From Silene conica (Eukaryota; Streptophyta; Magnoliopsida; Caryophyllales; Caryophyllaceae), in NCBI GenBank assembly GCA_029255685.2, contig CM055318.2, forward strand, positions 70,217,136 through 70,281,135: 64,000 nucleotides of DNA, in the 5' to 3' direction. How positions within the stretch are numbered: position 1 is the first letter of the stretch; each line of letters opens with the position of its first letter. The translations under genes were made by a program, and so were the position numbers. The notes below the pieces were generated by a model. That model saw nothing but the letters and a program-made list of their open reading frames with translations. It had not been told where the DNA came from and made no database searches. Shown piece by piece: positions 1 to 12,900 of the stretch.

Positions 1-1423
1 CCTATTTTAGGTATTACCCAAACAATTCTTCAGTCTAAACCAGTCTAAACCAAAGTTGGCAATGGAACATAACCCAGGGTGATGCAATCAATACCCAAGT
101 GCACAAGAATATTCATCAAGAAGAAGGAAGCATATGAACATTATAGACTTTGGTAATTCCACTAAAAAACTAGCAATCCAACCAACACCGACTTCTTAAA
201 CTCATCATTAACAACACTAATTAAGACTTATTTCAATACACCACATAACAACAGGGAAAAAAAACAATATCAACACCAAAACATAAACAACAAAAATACA
301 CACGGCAACAGCAACAATCATCTTCAACAATAACATCCACACACTCATCTCCAAACAACTTAACCGAAATTAATGACGGTCACTACTAGGCTCTCTTAGG
401 AGACAATACCGACTACTTTGACGAACAATAATGCGACTAATTCAGGTAATTAATCAAACATGTAATTTAGGAAGAAATGTTTAAATATAAAAAAACACAA
501 ACCTTGAATTGATAGCCGGACTGATGATCGAGTGATGTAGTTGTAGCCTAATTCAGGTATAGTTGGAGACGTCGCTAATTGGGGTTCGTCAGCACGCGGT
601 CTTTAATCACCAATGGAGCTTCACCGGCGAGGTCGTGGTTTGAGGACGGTGAATGGCGAGGTCGTGGTTTGGGGACGGTGAAGGGCGAGGTCGTGGTAAT
701 GTGAAGGGTAGGTCGTGGTAATTGCGAGGTGTGCTAAAATTAATTGAGCGGCGGAGGTTTTAATTTCTGAATAATAAGGGTTTTGGTAATGCGAAGGCTG
801 CGTGATTGTTGTGTGAACAATGCAAATTGTTACATTACATCAGTTCATAATTGATAAGTAACTAATGTATTTATTTTAATCATCTTAATAGCTAAATATC
901 GGTTTATTTAAATCGATTTAATTAATTATCGGTTCTTAATTAATTATCATTAACATCGGTTTTAAAACAAATCGATGTAATAATTAATAATATAATTAAC
1001 ATCGGTTTTGATTTCGAAGCGATGTAAATAACAAAAATAACTTAATTGCTAAACATCAGTTTACTTAAACCGATGCAACTAATTATCATTAACATCGGTT
1101 TGATAACAAAGCGATGTAAAAATAATATAATTAACATCGGTTTTGATTTCGAAGCGATGTAAATAACAAAAATTATCTTAATTGCTAAACATCATTTTAC
1201 TTAAACCGATGCAATTAATTATCATTAACATCGATTTTATAACAAATCGATGTAAAATCATATAATTAACATCGGTTTTGATTTCGAAGCGATGTAAAAT
1301 TATGTAATTAACATCGGTTTTGATTTCGAAGCGATGTAAATAACAAAAATTAGATCAATTACATCAGTTTTAGTAAAAACCGATGTTATAGTGGCGATGT
1401 CAATATCACTTTTTGTACTAGTG
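1..1423 (-). mobile_element. CACTA (En/Spm) transposon, one terminal segment
   Basis: The sequence ends at 1423 in TTTTTGTACTAGTG, whose reverse complement begins CACTAGTACAAAAA, a classic CACTA terminus. Behind it lie many subterminal copies of an ACATCGGTTT motif (about 890-1400). Further in, at 600-760, short direct repeats carry GGCGAGGTCGTGG, resembling a transposon leader. The other terminus is outside the window. No transposase frame is visible in this segment, so it is an end of a larger element or a deletion derivative. Confidence 0.75.
890..1400. repeat. CACTA subterminal repeat array
   Basis: At least eight copies of a motif ACATCGGTTT and its partner CGATGTAA occur in both orientations, often linked as ATCGGTTTTGATTTCGAAG-CGATGT. 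Subterminal motifs of this kind are bound by the TnpA-type protein in En/Spm elements. The array stops just inside the CACTAG terminus at 1423. Confidence 0.75.
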
Positions 1424-3145
1424 AATAACTTATGAACGGAAAACTAATTAAATTAATAAAATTAAAAAAACTAAATAAGATATTCTGAAATACATCCACA
1501 TTAAAAAAATTGCACTTTAATCAATTATTGAATATAATAAATTAAACTTAAAAAAAAAAGATAACATTCCACCCCATCTACCACTCCATTTCTGAAATAC
1601 CAACAAAACCCCTTCTTTATCTTCAACCTTTAAAACCTCTAAATTTTCCATTTTCACCCGATTTATCATGATCATTACAACCATCATCTTTTGATTATTG
1701 ATATAAGATTTTAACATTCGTATACTCTTTGTCGATAACGTTTCAAATCCATGTCATTTTGATATTCAAAATGGAAAAAATATCATATCCATATAATATT
1801 TATAGAGTAGTTGAAATTGTAGAATTCTAATAGACTTGTGTTAGAAGGTTCTAAGTATTTAATTTATTTTTTGAGGACACATTAATGTAAAGAATGTTGA
1901 ATAATATGACTTACTGAATACTTGAATTATTTCATTAATAAAGTTTTATTAGATTTTGATATTTATTGGTTTATATGAAATTATATTTCTTTTTTTTTCA
2001 TACTTTTTTTTATCTCAAATAAATTGTTTAAATTCACATATAAACCCTAAAAGTCACATTGTGAATATAATTTTATAGGTACTTGTAGTTGTAAAATTCT
2101 ACTCCGTAATAGTCATGTTGTAGAAGTTTCTAAGTAATATAAGTATATTTTTTTGGATACTTTAATGTAAGGAATGCTCAAATAACGTGAATTGTTGTAT
2201 TGAATATTTGGTTTATTTCTTTAATAAAGTCAAATAGTTTATTCCTCATACAAATTGTGTATTTTACTACTATGTTGTTTCAACTATAAAAATCAAGCCC
2301 AAAAAGTGAATTATAAAATCAGTAGGTCTTGTGAGATATCGTCTTTCACCGATTTAGTGAGGGTCATAATAGGAAAACAAAAACTTCGACGGATCTCGCA
2401 CCCTATCATATGAGAGGTCTCCCAATAACGCTATTGAGAGACCGTCTATCTAAAGTTTTTGGGAAATCAATTTGTGCTGAGAGAGAAATTCAATTTGAAT
2501 ATAGTTTAAAGAGGAATTCAAATTGTGTTGCCTTGATTATAAAAAATAAAATATTAGATACAAAAAGTATGCTAAAAATGAAGAAAAGAGATAAAAAGTA
2601 AAGAATGGAAATAGGAAAACAAAGCGTCAAACATAATGAAAAAAGATAAAAATTGTTTAAGCTACACGGAAAAAATAAGAAATCACATAAGAAATAATTT
2701 TATGAAAATTTTATGTATGTATATAATGTATGAAAGCGTGTTACATATACACCTATTGTGAGCGAAGGTTTAGGAAAACCTACTGATGTTTCCAATCACC
2801 ACATTATTCAGTCTATTATACTAATTGCATAAAAAAAATAAAAGATTTATTGGAAGTATAACGGTTGGCGGTATAATTGATATTTTGTTGGTAATTACGT
2901 TATGTAATTAATAGTATTATAAATATTTTGGTTTTGAAAAGTGAAATTTAGTTTTAATGAAAACCTTGAAAATCTAAGTAGGTATTATGTAATTAACAGT
3001 ATTATAATAATTGTAATAGTTAGTTTTAATTGGCCTAATTAAAACTAAGTTTGCCAAAGTTAATGAGGAAGCTCTATTAGGCAAATTCTGAAATCTGGTT
3101 GCGCCACATCATCAGTTTTACATTTTGCTTTTATATATATAATGA
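1424..3145. other. AT-rich spacer with a diverged direct duplication
   Basis: I see no gene here. A block at about 1797-1943 recurs, diverged, at about 2075-2231; both run from a GTTGTAGAATTCTA-like stretch to a TTAATAAAGT stretch. Around 2405-2445, GAGAGGTCTCCCAATAACG faces its inverse, a small palindrome like those at MITE ends. At about 3100-3145, a segment reads on the minus strand as TATATATAAAAGCAAAATG followed by GTGGCGCAA. This resembles a Helitron 5' end, and a similar one lies near 6365-6412. Confidence 0.5.
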
Positions 3146-3164
3146 TAATGATATTTGCAATTAT

Positions 3165-4737
3165 GGAATGTAATATTTGCATTTTACATATTTTATAAGT
3201 TTTGTCAATAATATTTATGGAATAGTTTTGATTTGGAAAGATTTATGTTGAGTAGTGTATTTGCATTAGACTTCTGTTCAGCCGTGAATTATGAAAAGAT
3301 TGTTCAGCCGAGTTACTATTATATTATTTTCAATGTGATATTGAGGATTTGTTTAATTAGGGGTTTACAATTTAGTCGGTTGTATTATTTTGTGCGCCTA
3401 TGACATTTCAGCCGAGTTACTATTATATTATTCAGCCGTGTTACTATGGAATATTTGCAATTATGGAATGGAATATTTGCAATTATGGAATGAAATATTT
3501 GCAATTTACTCGGTTTACAATTTACTCAGTTATATTATTTTATAAGTTTAGACAATAATATTTATCGAATAATTTTGATTTGGAAAGATGTATGTTGAGT
3601 AGTGTATTTGCATTAGACTTCTGTTCAGACGTGAATTATGGAAAGATTGTGTACAACCTTTAATTCAAAGAATGATAATATTTAGGGAATAAAATCAAAG
3701 ATTTACTCGGTTTAAAAAATTGGATATTACGTATGGGGTTTAATTACAAAAATATTTACTGTGCAATATTTGTTCAGCCGTGTAATTAGGTAATATTTAT
3801 TATGTAATATTGCATGGATATTTAGGATTAGTATATGGTAAAAAAAAATTGATTCTGATTATTTTAGTTAGGGAATATCCAATCAGTCGGGAAGTCGTTA
3901 TTGGTAGAATATTTAGCAAACATAGGCGGGTTCTCAGTTTTGGGAGTCTTCGACAAATATGATAAACGCTAGGGAATATTTAGTGGAATATTTATGGAAT
4001 GTTTAATTTGTTAAACTATTCTGATTTAGGATATTTTAAATGTGATATTTATTATATTGGTAGAATATTTTATGGTAGACGACATTATTGGTAGAATATT
4101 TATGAAATATTGCATGGATATTTAGGATTAGTATATATGGTAAACGATTCTGATAGAATATTTAATATATGATAGATGTTTTTTCTGCGGATGGAATATT
4201 GACTTGCCATATCACAATCAAATTAGCATATTTAATATGGAATAAATCATAGATATGAAGTACACGATTTTATCATTTATATTGAATGATTATTATTGAC
4301 TTACACGCATCATTAGGTAATTAGATAATATATCGGCCTACACGAATGATTATTATTGACTTACACGTTTTTTAAGATAATATTGAATCAATTTAGCATA
4401 TTTAATATATTGACTTACACGTTTTTTAAGATAATATGGAATCAATTTAGCATATAATACGGATATATGATGTGGCAGAATCAAATTAGCATATTTAAGA
4501 GGTAAAAAATCTAGGCAATATAGCATGCGTCCTTCTGATATAATATCATTGTATAGAAGATTTAAGGAATATTTAGTGGACTATTTGTGGAAATTTAGGG
4601 AATCTCTAGGCAATATAGCATGCGTCCTTCTTGATATAATATCATTGTATAGAAGATTTAAGGAATATTTAGTGGACTATTTGTGGAAATTTAGGGAATC
4701 TCGGTTTAGAGGTTTTTATTTTAATATTATAATCTTA
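3165..4737. repeat. AT-rich block of local direct duplications
   Basis: Several duplications are stacked here. A segment of about 70 bp at 3236-3306 (GTTGAGTAGTGTATTTGCAT core) recurs near 3585-3650. A 95-bp unit starting CTAGGCAATATAGCATGCG at 4511 is repeated directly at 4606. Short phrases such as GACTTACACG and GGAATATTTGCAATTATGG occur many times. The reading frame at 4525-4746 is only a product of the 95-bp duplication. No protein-coding gene is supported. Confidence 0.65.
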
Positions 4738-6249
4738 TCTATATAATTACAGAAACATTTCAGATGCCATGGTTGAGCCACATCATCAACGCAAGTTTTG
4801 ATTATTTTCTTTTGTAATTCTCTCAGGTGGGTCCTGCAATGTGTTTAATGAATTTTCCGAGTCATAACCGCCCGATATTCTAAATAAATGTCTGATATCG
4901 TAGTTTCAAAAATATTACGTAACATTTTTATATAAATTCGTAAACATGAATTTTTACGAAAAACGGTCAATTTGTATAACATAAAATTAAATATTATATA
5001 ATCGAATATATATGTCCCGTCTAAAACGATTAGACAACAATTTATTAAGTATTATTTTTTTTATTCTCTCAGGTGAGCCCCGCAATGTGTTTGATGAATT
5101 TCCGGAGTCATAACCGCCCGATATTCTAAATAAATGCCTGATATCGTAGTTTCAAAAATATTACGTAACATTTTTATATAAATTCGTAAACATGAATTCC
5201 TACGAAAAATGGTCAATTTGTACAACATAAAATTAAATATTATATAATATTTTGTATGTTAATTAGTATTATTTTCATTTTCAATTTTAACAAATCAAGT
5301 TAATCAAATAAATAACATCCTAAAATTAGTTACTTTAAAGTATTTTTGGAACAATAATATGACCAAAAATGTTGGTTAAACTATGTCAAGTAAATCAAGA
5401 AAAGTTATATTCAGTTTTAATTTTATATATAAATAACAAACATACATTTATTTTTCATGATAATCATATCAATATCAGCATGCCAAAAATATTAAACAGA
5501 AAAACTAATCTAAAAAGTTTATTTAAAACTACAAAAGAAAACAATGGTAAAAATACGAAAAAAAAATACTACAAAGTTCTAGCATAAAACTTCATGGATG
5601 AAAATTTTAATTACGGTAAAAAGTAATTATTCAAGAGTTTATGTGTAAAGTTTCACATAAATATTATTTAAAAAAACGCTCCAAATATAAAATTAATAAT
5701 GACACGATTAAAAAAAATAGGATATTGAAATTGCAAAAGAAAAGTATCATAATAGATACTTAAAATTTACAAAAACACGAGTAATGACGGGTTTTGGGGA
5801 CAGTCATATCTTTTTCTCTGATAAGGTAAAAAACTATATTGATCCTCTAGAGTAGGACCATCATATTTCATTATTTTGAATGAGGTAAGTTGAAACTATC
5901 AGCTTTTAAACCATCCCTAAAGAATTTGACATGTTGACAACTCTGATTTATGAGTGAGTTGTGACGATGAAAAATGCATATATAACGAAGAAAATTTTGA
6001 GATTGTTGTATTAACAATTACTTATCATTGTATATTGTAATTCTGTTATGATATTCCAAATTTATATAGATTGATTGCGTTTTGATATACTTTGAATATA
6101 AAGTGTATGTTAATATTACAATAGTTTTAGTATATCGGTCATATAAAATTATATTACAAATCGAAAATCGCAAATATGACTAATCATTATTTATAAATAA
6201 CAATACTTGAACTTACAATCCCGTGTAATTTGCACGGGATTAAAACTAG
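4738..6249 (+). mobile_element. Non-autonomous Helitron, 1.5 kb
   Basis: The 5' end is TCTATATAATTACAG, preceded by A. The 3' end has a CCCGTG...CACGGG hairpin (6220-6238), an 8-nt spacer and CTAG at 6246-6249, followed by T. This fits Helitron insertion between A and T without a target duplication. The 5' end matches those of two much shorter Helitrons in this window (32087-32576 and 33509-33984). No Rep/helicase coding is present, so it depends on an autonomous partner. Confidence 0.8.
4822..5250 (+). repeat. Direct duplication (offset about 246 bp) inside the Helitron
   Basis: A unit starting TCTCAGGTG at 4822 recurs at 5067. Both copies continue through CATAACCGCCCGATATTC and a run ending in AAATTAAATATTATATAAT. 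The copies differ at only a few sites, so the duplication is fairly young. Confidence 0.85.
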
Positions 6250-8020
6250 TAATATTATAATACATAAAAATATATGACTTGTTATAAATCAAGGGTTCTT
6301 ATTGGTCTACAAAACTGTTTTTGTGAGGGTGAATGTGAGTGCGAGAAAGAGTGAACGGTGAAACATTATTGCGCCACGTATGCAGTTAGACATTTTGCTT
6401 TTATAGTAATAATGATTACTTACGTTTTTACTTGAAATTTTACCCAAATTTAGCCCATTTTAAAACTTTAGAAACATAACCAATCTTGATAATGGCTAGT
6501 TTGGGAAAGAAATTAGGCTTAAACGCTAATTTGGTAAAAAAATTTAGACAATATTAAATTAAAATTAGACAATGTTAAAATTAATTAATTTTCAGTTATG
6601 ATAATTAATATTACGGAGTATATATTTTCCACTAATCTATGAATTTTGAAAGATGTATTTTTCTTAATCTTATTTTAAATTTTATAATTTTTCATTGAGC
6701 ATATTTAATTTTCATATAAAAGTTACTATAACCGTAAAAAAAAAAATATGTTATTTTATGACGAAATAAAAATTTAAATGGGATGATTCACGAAGCGAGG
6801 TAAAATGGTCGTAATTTTTTCAACTATTGTTTTATTTAATTTTGGGTTCTAAATATTTAATCGTTATTTTATCACTTGCTCGTAATTTAAATGTTAATTT
6901 TGCTTTTTGTAAGAATCTAAAATTGACTAAGGCTGATCTATTAAATAGAGGGAGAAGTTAATTCACGTCACATTATTTATTCAATATAATCATACATTAC
7001 TTTTATATAAGTGTTATAACATACATGTGACATTTATAAAAAAAATAAAAAGAAAAATTGAAAAGAAAAATTTATTAGTCTATTAATATCTATGTGATGT
7101 TAGAAAATATATATGCAGTATGTATTAATTAGTTGCCATTATGAGAAATTAAATTTAAAATTGTATAAGTCTCTCACCGAATTAACCATTTCGCCCAAAT
7201 TATTGCCCAAACTAGCTATTGCCAAAATCTATATAAAAGTATATAAGAAGAACCACTATACATGAATTGGATCACGTTTCACTCTCACATTAAAAATTTT
7301 CCCGCCCAAATTCCCATGATGTGATTAAATTTTGGAAAAAATATTCTCACTGATTAATGTATACAAAATCTTGGAAAAAATATTCTCACATCACTAATAG
7401 ATATACAAAATATTACGTACAAATTATTCTTTGGATATTCTTTAATAATTAATCCATCTAATACACTAAAAAATTAGCAACCAATCTGATAAATTTAGTT
7501 TCCTTCCTATTTATATTAACTTTGGAAACGAATATTTAGATAATTATTATTATAAAATACACAGAAAAATACGGCAACTAATCGAGTGAATTTTATTTTC
7601 CTTCCAATCTATATTAAATACGGAAAAGAATATTTCTATAATTACTAATAAACAATCACATAAATACACCTGCGGAAAACGACAATTAATCTTTAAATAA
7701 TCAATCAAAGAAATACACTCGGAAAAAAAAACGACAAATAATATTTAAATAACCAATCAATAAAAGATAAGCAATCTTGAGTCAATCAAGTTATTGACGT
7801 GGAGTATATATTTCGTAAAAAATTGTGTAAATCGCATAAATGTACAAACCACAAAACAAAAATACTAGATTCCTTGAAATTTATATTTGGTTATAATACA
7901 TGTCATATACTAGCTTAAGGTAAAATGGAATATATTGTATCATACCGCTATTCTAGGTTTATAATCCAATATGATGAAATTCATAAAAAACATTGCAGCC
8001 GTATAAGATGTTGTATTCTT
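6250..8020. other. AT-rich spacer with a candidate Helitron 5' end
   Basis: I find no gene. A candidate Helitron 5' end, TCTATATAAAAGTATATAAG preceded by A, starts at 7228; its matching 3' end could not be assigned. The segment 7850-8015 resembles 13870-13990 (both contain ATTGCAGC followed by GTATTCTT), which suggests two related Helitron-like bodies. Confidence 0.4.
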
Positions 8021-9981
8021 TCTAACATCCCTTATTTTCGTAAACCTTATTTTAAGTTATATAAAATATTTTTTGGAATTTAATAATATTTTATTAAACT
8101 CGTACACTTTTATTTTAAAAAATAAAGCGTAAGTTCCGTATTGTGAATTCTTAGTCTTAAGTTGTCGGGAAAATCCCTTGGCATTTCCGTTCATAAATCC
8201 CGAACCAATTACTTAAAACCCGACTCAACAAAATAGAATAAAAGCTAAGTGAGGGAAACTTCCTAGTCATTTTCTCACAAACACCTCATATAATTGTGCA
8301 TCAAGTTCTTAAAATCAAAAGAATCAGAAACTTCATCTTCTTCATTTCCACTTTCACAAATTCACTAATTTGTTCATCCTGACTTCAATTCTTCTCCGTT
8401 TGAGGTGAGAATTTGGAGGATTGTGACAAGGACTCTTACATTATTGAAGAAACTTTGGGGGAAAACGCTTAAACAGGTGACAATGTTGAGAAAGACTCGA
8501 CTTGTTGTTATTTACATGTAATATGTGTTTATGTGTGTGGTTTTGGGTTTATTGAAGTTGAATGTATATTGAGGATGCTTGGGAATGAATTTAAGAATGT
8601 ATGGATGCATTTTAATAGAGTTTATGAGGATGTTTGGTGAACATTGTATATCCGTCGCAAAATCTGAAGTTCTCGCTTGATTGTTGATTAATTGCTAGAA
8701 GTTCATTTGTTTATGTTTAGGATTGATGAGAAAGTAACACTTGGACATGTTGGAATTTATGTGCTGTAGAATAAGGAAATTATGCTTGAGAAATGCTTAG
8801 AATGAACATGGCGAAATTTGGGGATGGAATCGTGTATGTGCAGGAATTTTATCGCGGACTGAAGTGAATACCGCAGGCTGCGGAACCGCAGGCCTGCGGC
8901 CTGTATTACACAGGCTACGGTTTACACGGGTTGGTGCTGTTTTGCCTGCAGTTCTGCGGGTTGTTTGGGGATGTTTTTTATTAGTGTTGTTAGCATAGTT
9001 TGAGTGTTACAACATGATGGTTATACTTAATTCTTAATGGGTAATTTATGTACATGATGATTAGTAAGTGCTTAGTTATTGTCCTAAGTTAATTAAATTC
9101 TTAAGTTGTTCTAGGCTTGTTCTAGTGAGGTTCTTATGATATTTAAACTTAGTTAATATGTTTAAATTGACTAGGTAAGGTTAATTAAAGTGATTAAAGG
9201 TTGTCTTAGGTTGACCGCTGAACCTAGGTTATGTCTTAGGTTGACCGCTGAACCTTCATACTTGTTGATTGCTATGTTAGGTTATGTCTTAAGTTGACCG
9301 TTGAACCTTCATAGTTAGTGAAAGTGAATATGTAAACTATGTTTGGTTATGTCTTAAGTTGACCGCTAAACCTTCATAGTTAGTGATTGTGATTGTGAAT
9401 ACTTATATACTATGTTTGGTTATGTCTTAAGTTGACCTCTGAACCTTCATGGATGATGAAAGTGATAGTGAAAGTACGTGTATGCTTATATGGGTGATAT
9501 ATATGCGTGAGGCATATGTTATATTGAGGATAGTGAATGCAAGATGATGATTATTGATTATATATTATACTTCATATATTGTGGATTTGTGGTTATGATT
9601 GGAGTATGCAGTTTTGAGGATTTACTCATATTCATATGTTATGTGTTTGTGGCAACAAGTGGCTAGGAGCATCTCTAATCACTCTCCAGTGACTATGGCG
9701 CACATGTTTCATGTGTGTAGATTTGAGCAGGTGTTGCTGGGGGTTTCACATGAGGCTAGCGAGCGATGGTCCGTCATCGAATGTCACTTACCCGATAGGG
9801 ATATGCTATCTCGGGCCGTGTTTGTAATTATACTTAGTACTTATTTATGTTTCAGTTTATTCCGCATTTCAGATTGTAGTATTACGCCTCGCATGTCTAG
9901 TTATGCTAAAAAAATTTAAATTCCGCGTATTTTTGACATGTTTGTTTGTTTATTATTTCCGCTTTCGCGAGGGGTTTTACA
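8021..9981 (+). mobile_element. Decayed solo LTR, large-LTR gypsy-like family
   Basis: It shares its layout with the two better preserved copies at 15227-18150 and 34563-37480: a TAACATCCC...TATTTTCGTAAA start, a GC-rich palindromic stretch (8865-8940), tandem repeats with core CTTAAGTTGACCGCTGAACC (9205-9450), a conserved stretch GTGGCTAGGAGC (9658), and an end in GCGAGGGGTTTTACA. It is shorter than its relatives, and its target duplication is no longer recognisable, so it is the oldest of the three. It holds no coding region; the reading frame at 9599-9919 lies in conserved LTR sequence. Confidence 0.65.
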
Positions 9982-12900
9982 TCTATAAAATCTTATTAAA
10001 AGGGTAAACTAAAACATCAAACTAATGTGACGTGGCAAAAATTAAATGTGACATGGCAAAAATTTATTGTGACATGGCAAAAATTATTGTGACATGGCAT
10101 TAATCTATATAATGTAAATGTAGTAAAGTAACCTTTCATCTACACGTAAAATATACTAAAATGTTTTACAAAAATGTCTTTATTATCATCATTACTCTTA
10201 ATTAATTCTGCATATTAAATATTTGATGAGCCAACAAATTATAAAAGTGATATTACCTCTACAAATTCACATTGTATAATTAGATTTCAAAGAATTAGAT
10301 TAGAGTTTTTAAAGTTTAAAAATGAGTAATGAAAATTACTATGACAAGAAAAATGCACTACAATATTAAACTCGCTACAACATTATATAAAAAAAATTAA
10401 GCACCTCATTAACTCATGTGTCATTTAATTCATGTCCAAATATTATGAGTCACATGCTTACAAATACAAGAAAATATAAAAATATTAGTTGCAAACACAA
10501 AAAATAAATTAATACAAACTTTTTAGTTTCCACTCACAACTTTGGTTATTAATCTATCATAATCTATTTAATATATATACTTCTTTTATTTATTATATGT
10601 TTGTAATCACCATTATTATAGTTTGTAGTTATGTTATCATAATCTTTATGAAATTTTTTCCCAACTTTTCTTCTTCACCTAAATAAATTGTTGATATTAA
10701 TGCGAGAATTAATTACAAAAGTAATCTTATATAACTATCACATCACTAATCCTAATTTTTATTTTTATTTAGAAAGTTGATAGGTAATCTATATATACAT
10801 AAATAAATTAATTGTTTTATTTTTTATTGTTTTTATGTTTTGGGTTGATAATTAGAATTCGAAACTAATTTAATTAATATTTTGTGTTGGTATTCAAATT
10901 GCAGGAGGCTAATATACTACACATCAATAATATTACATGAAATTGGAAAATAATGGTAATAGATCTTCTTTTCAATTTTCTTTTGGTTTGAATACTCTTT
11001 TTTTGTCGGGTTTTCCTTTTTTTATTATTGTGTGTGCAATATAAAATCGTAGTATAATTTTTATTATGTGGTGACATGTTATATTATATATTATAATCCT
11101 TAATTTATTATTTGATAATATTTTAAAATTGTATTACACAATTTTTCACTCTTTCACGCAGTTTTAACTTTTCAAGTAAAACTTCTAGTTCTATTTTGTA
11201 TTTTGCCAAATGGGTTAATAAATTAAATATTTTTGTTGAAGTGTTGAAGTATGCTACGAATATGTCAATTTGACCCTTTAAGGGTGTCATATGCAGAGTA
11301 AATATTATAGTGATTGATTCTAACACGATGCTCATTCTCCTTTGATTTTTAAATACTTTCAAAACATTAAATATTTTTTTCCCACCAAATATATTTTTTA
11401 GCACTCACAATGTATATTTCTTTGAGATTTTTATTTTTATTTTTATTTTTAATATGGTATATTTTATTTTATCTTATCATGAATTAAGAAAATTAATAGT
11501 TATTATGAATTATAATAGTATTGTTATGATTGTAATATTGGATGAATGAAGAGAATACAACTATGCTGAAATCTTACAAAATATGTTTGAATCATATCCT
11601 ATCACATATCATATATCATATATGCTTTAAACTATAATGATAATGTCATTTAAAATAGTGTGTAGTTAATTTTGCTAATTTTCTACTAATAATTGGCAAA
11701 TCCACCAGAGTTCTACACCTTACTTTTTTTCACACTATTAATATACTTTATATATTATCATATTTTTTGTCTACTTTCACAAAATCTTGCTTCCTCTCTC
11801 AAATAAATTATTGAAATTTATGCGAGCACAAATTAATTATACACATGTTTTTATATAACTTCGCTACAATATTATCCTTTCAAAAAGGTAACTCCGCTAA
11901 AATATTATAAAAAAAAAAAAGCAAGACTAAGTATCTTACTTCACGTGTCATTTAAAATTCATTTCAAATGTTATGAGTCATATGTTTATAAGTACGAAAA
12001 ATATAAAAACAATTATTAATTGCAAATACAAAATAAATTAATAACAACCTCTAATTTTCCATTCACAACTTTGATTATTACTCTATCATATATATTTAAA
12101 ATATATTTCTTTTATTTAATGGTATGTTTCTTAAACACCACTATTATATATACTTTGTAATTTTATTATCATAATTTATTATCTTTCCTCTCACTCACAA
12201 AACTTTTCTTCTTCCCCTAAATAAATTGTTGAAATTAATACCAGAATTAGTGGGTACAAACTAGAATATAAATATATTAATGTGAGTCAACATTGAATAG
12301 ATAAGCTATAATAATACTTCCATTCAAGTAACTGATATACAAAAATCATTACTTTAATTTTCTTACCTATACGTTGAAAATCCATTAAAATGACAAAAAA
12401 GATGTTGAGACGCGTTTGTACATGTATTGGCTAAAAAAAGTATATAAATCTATATTGTATTTAAGAAAATAAACATCTAATTTTTAGCCTGATTGTTAAG
12501 GCGAAAATAGATTGTGTTTTAACGCATCGCTTTCTATGTATTATTCATATTGTCTCTAATAGATTAAAGACAATATGTAAAATTCAGTGATAAAATATTG
12601 AGTTATTCTAGATGATAACCCTGTATTTTTTCAAATTTTACGTGGTAACCCTACTTTTTAGTCAACACACATGGTAACCCTCAACTTTTTTAATATGTAT
12701 GCCGTGACCCTTAACTTTGTTTCCGTTAGTTTTATCCCTTACGTAAGTGGTGGCAATTGAATTTTGAGATTTTCTAACCCTCTGTTTTTTTATCCTATAA
12801 AATAACTCTATTTGGTTTTTACAAGAGAAATAATCTTAAAAATACTCCCTTCTTTCCTTAATTTATTATTATTAACACCTTTTTCACTCGATTACTCAAA

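Noticed and set aside
9599-9919. 106-codon frame
   Set aside because: Falls in the conserved tail of the LTR family, which is not kept open in the other copies.
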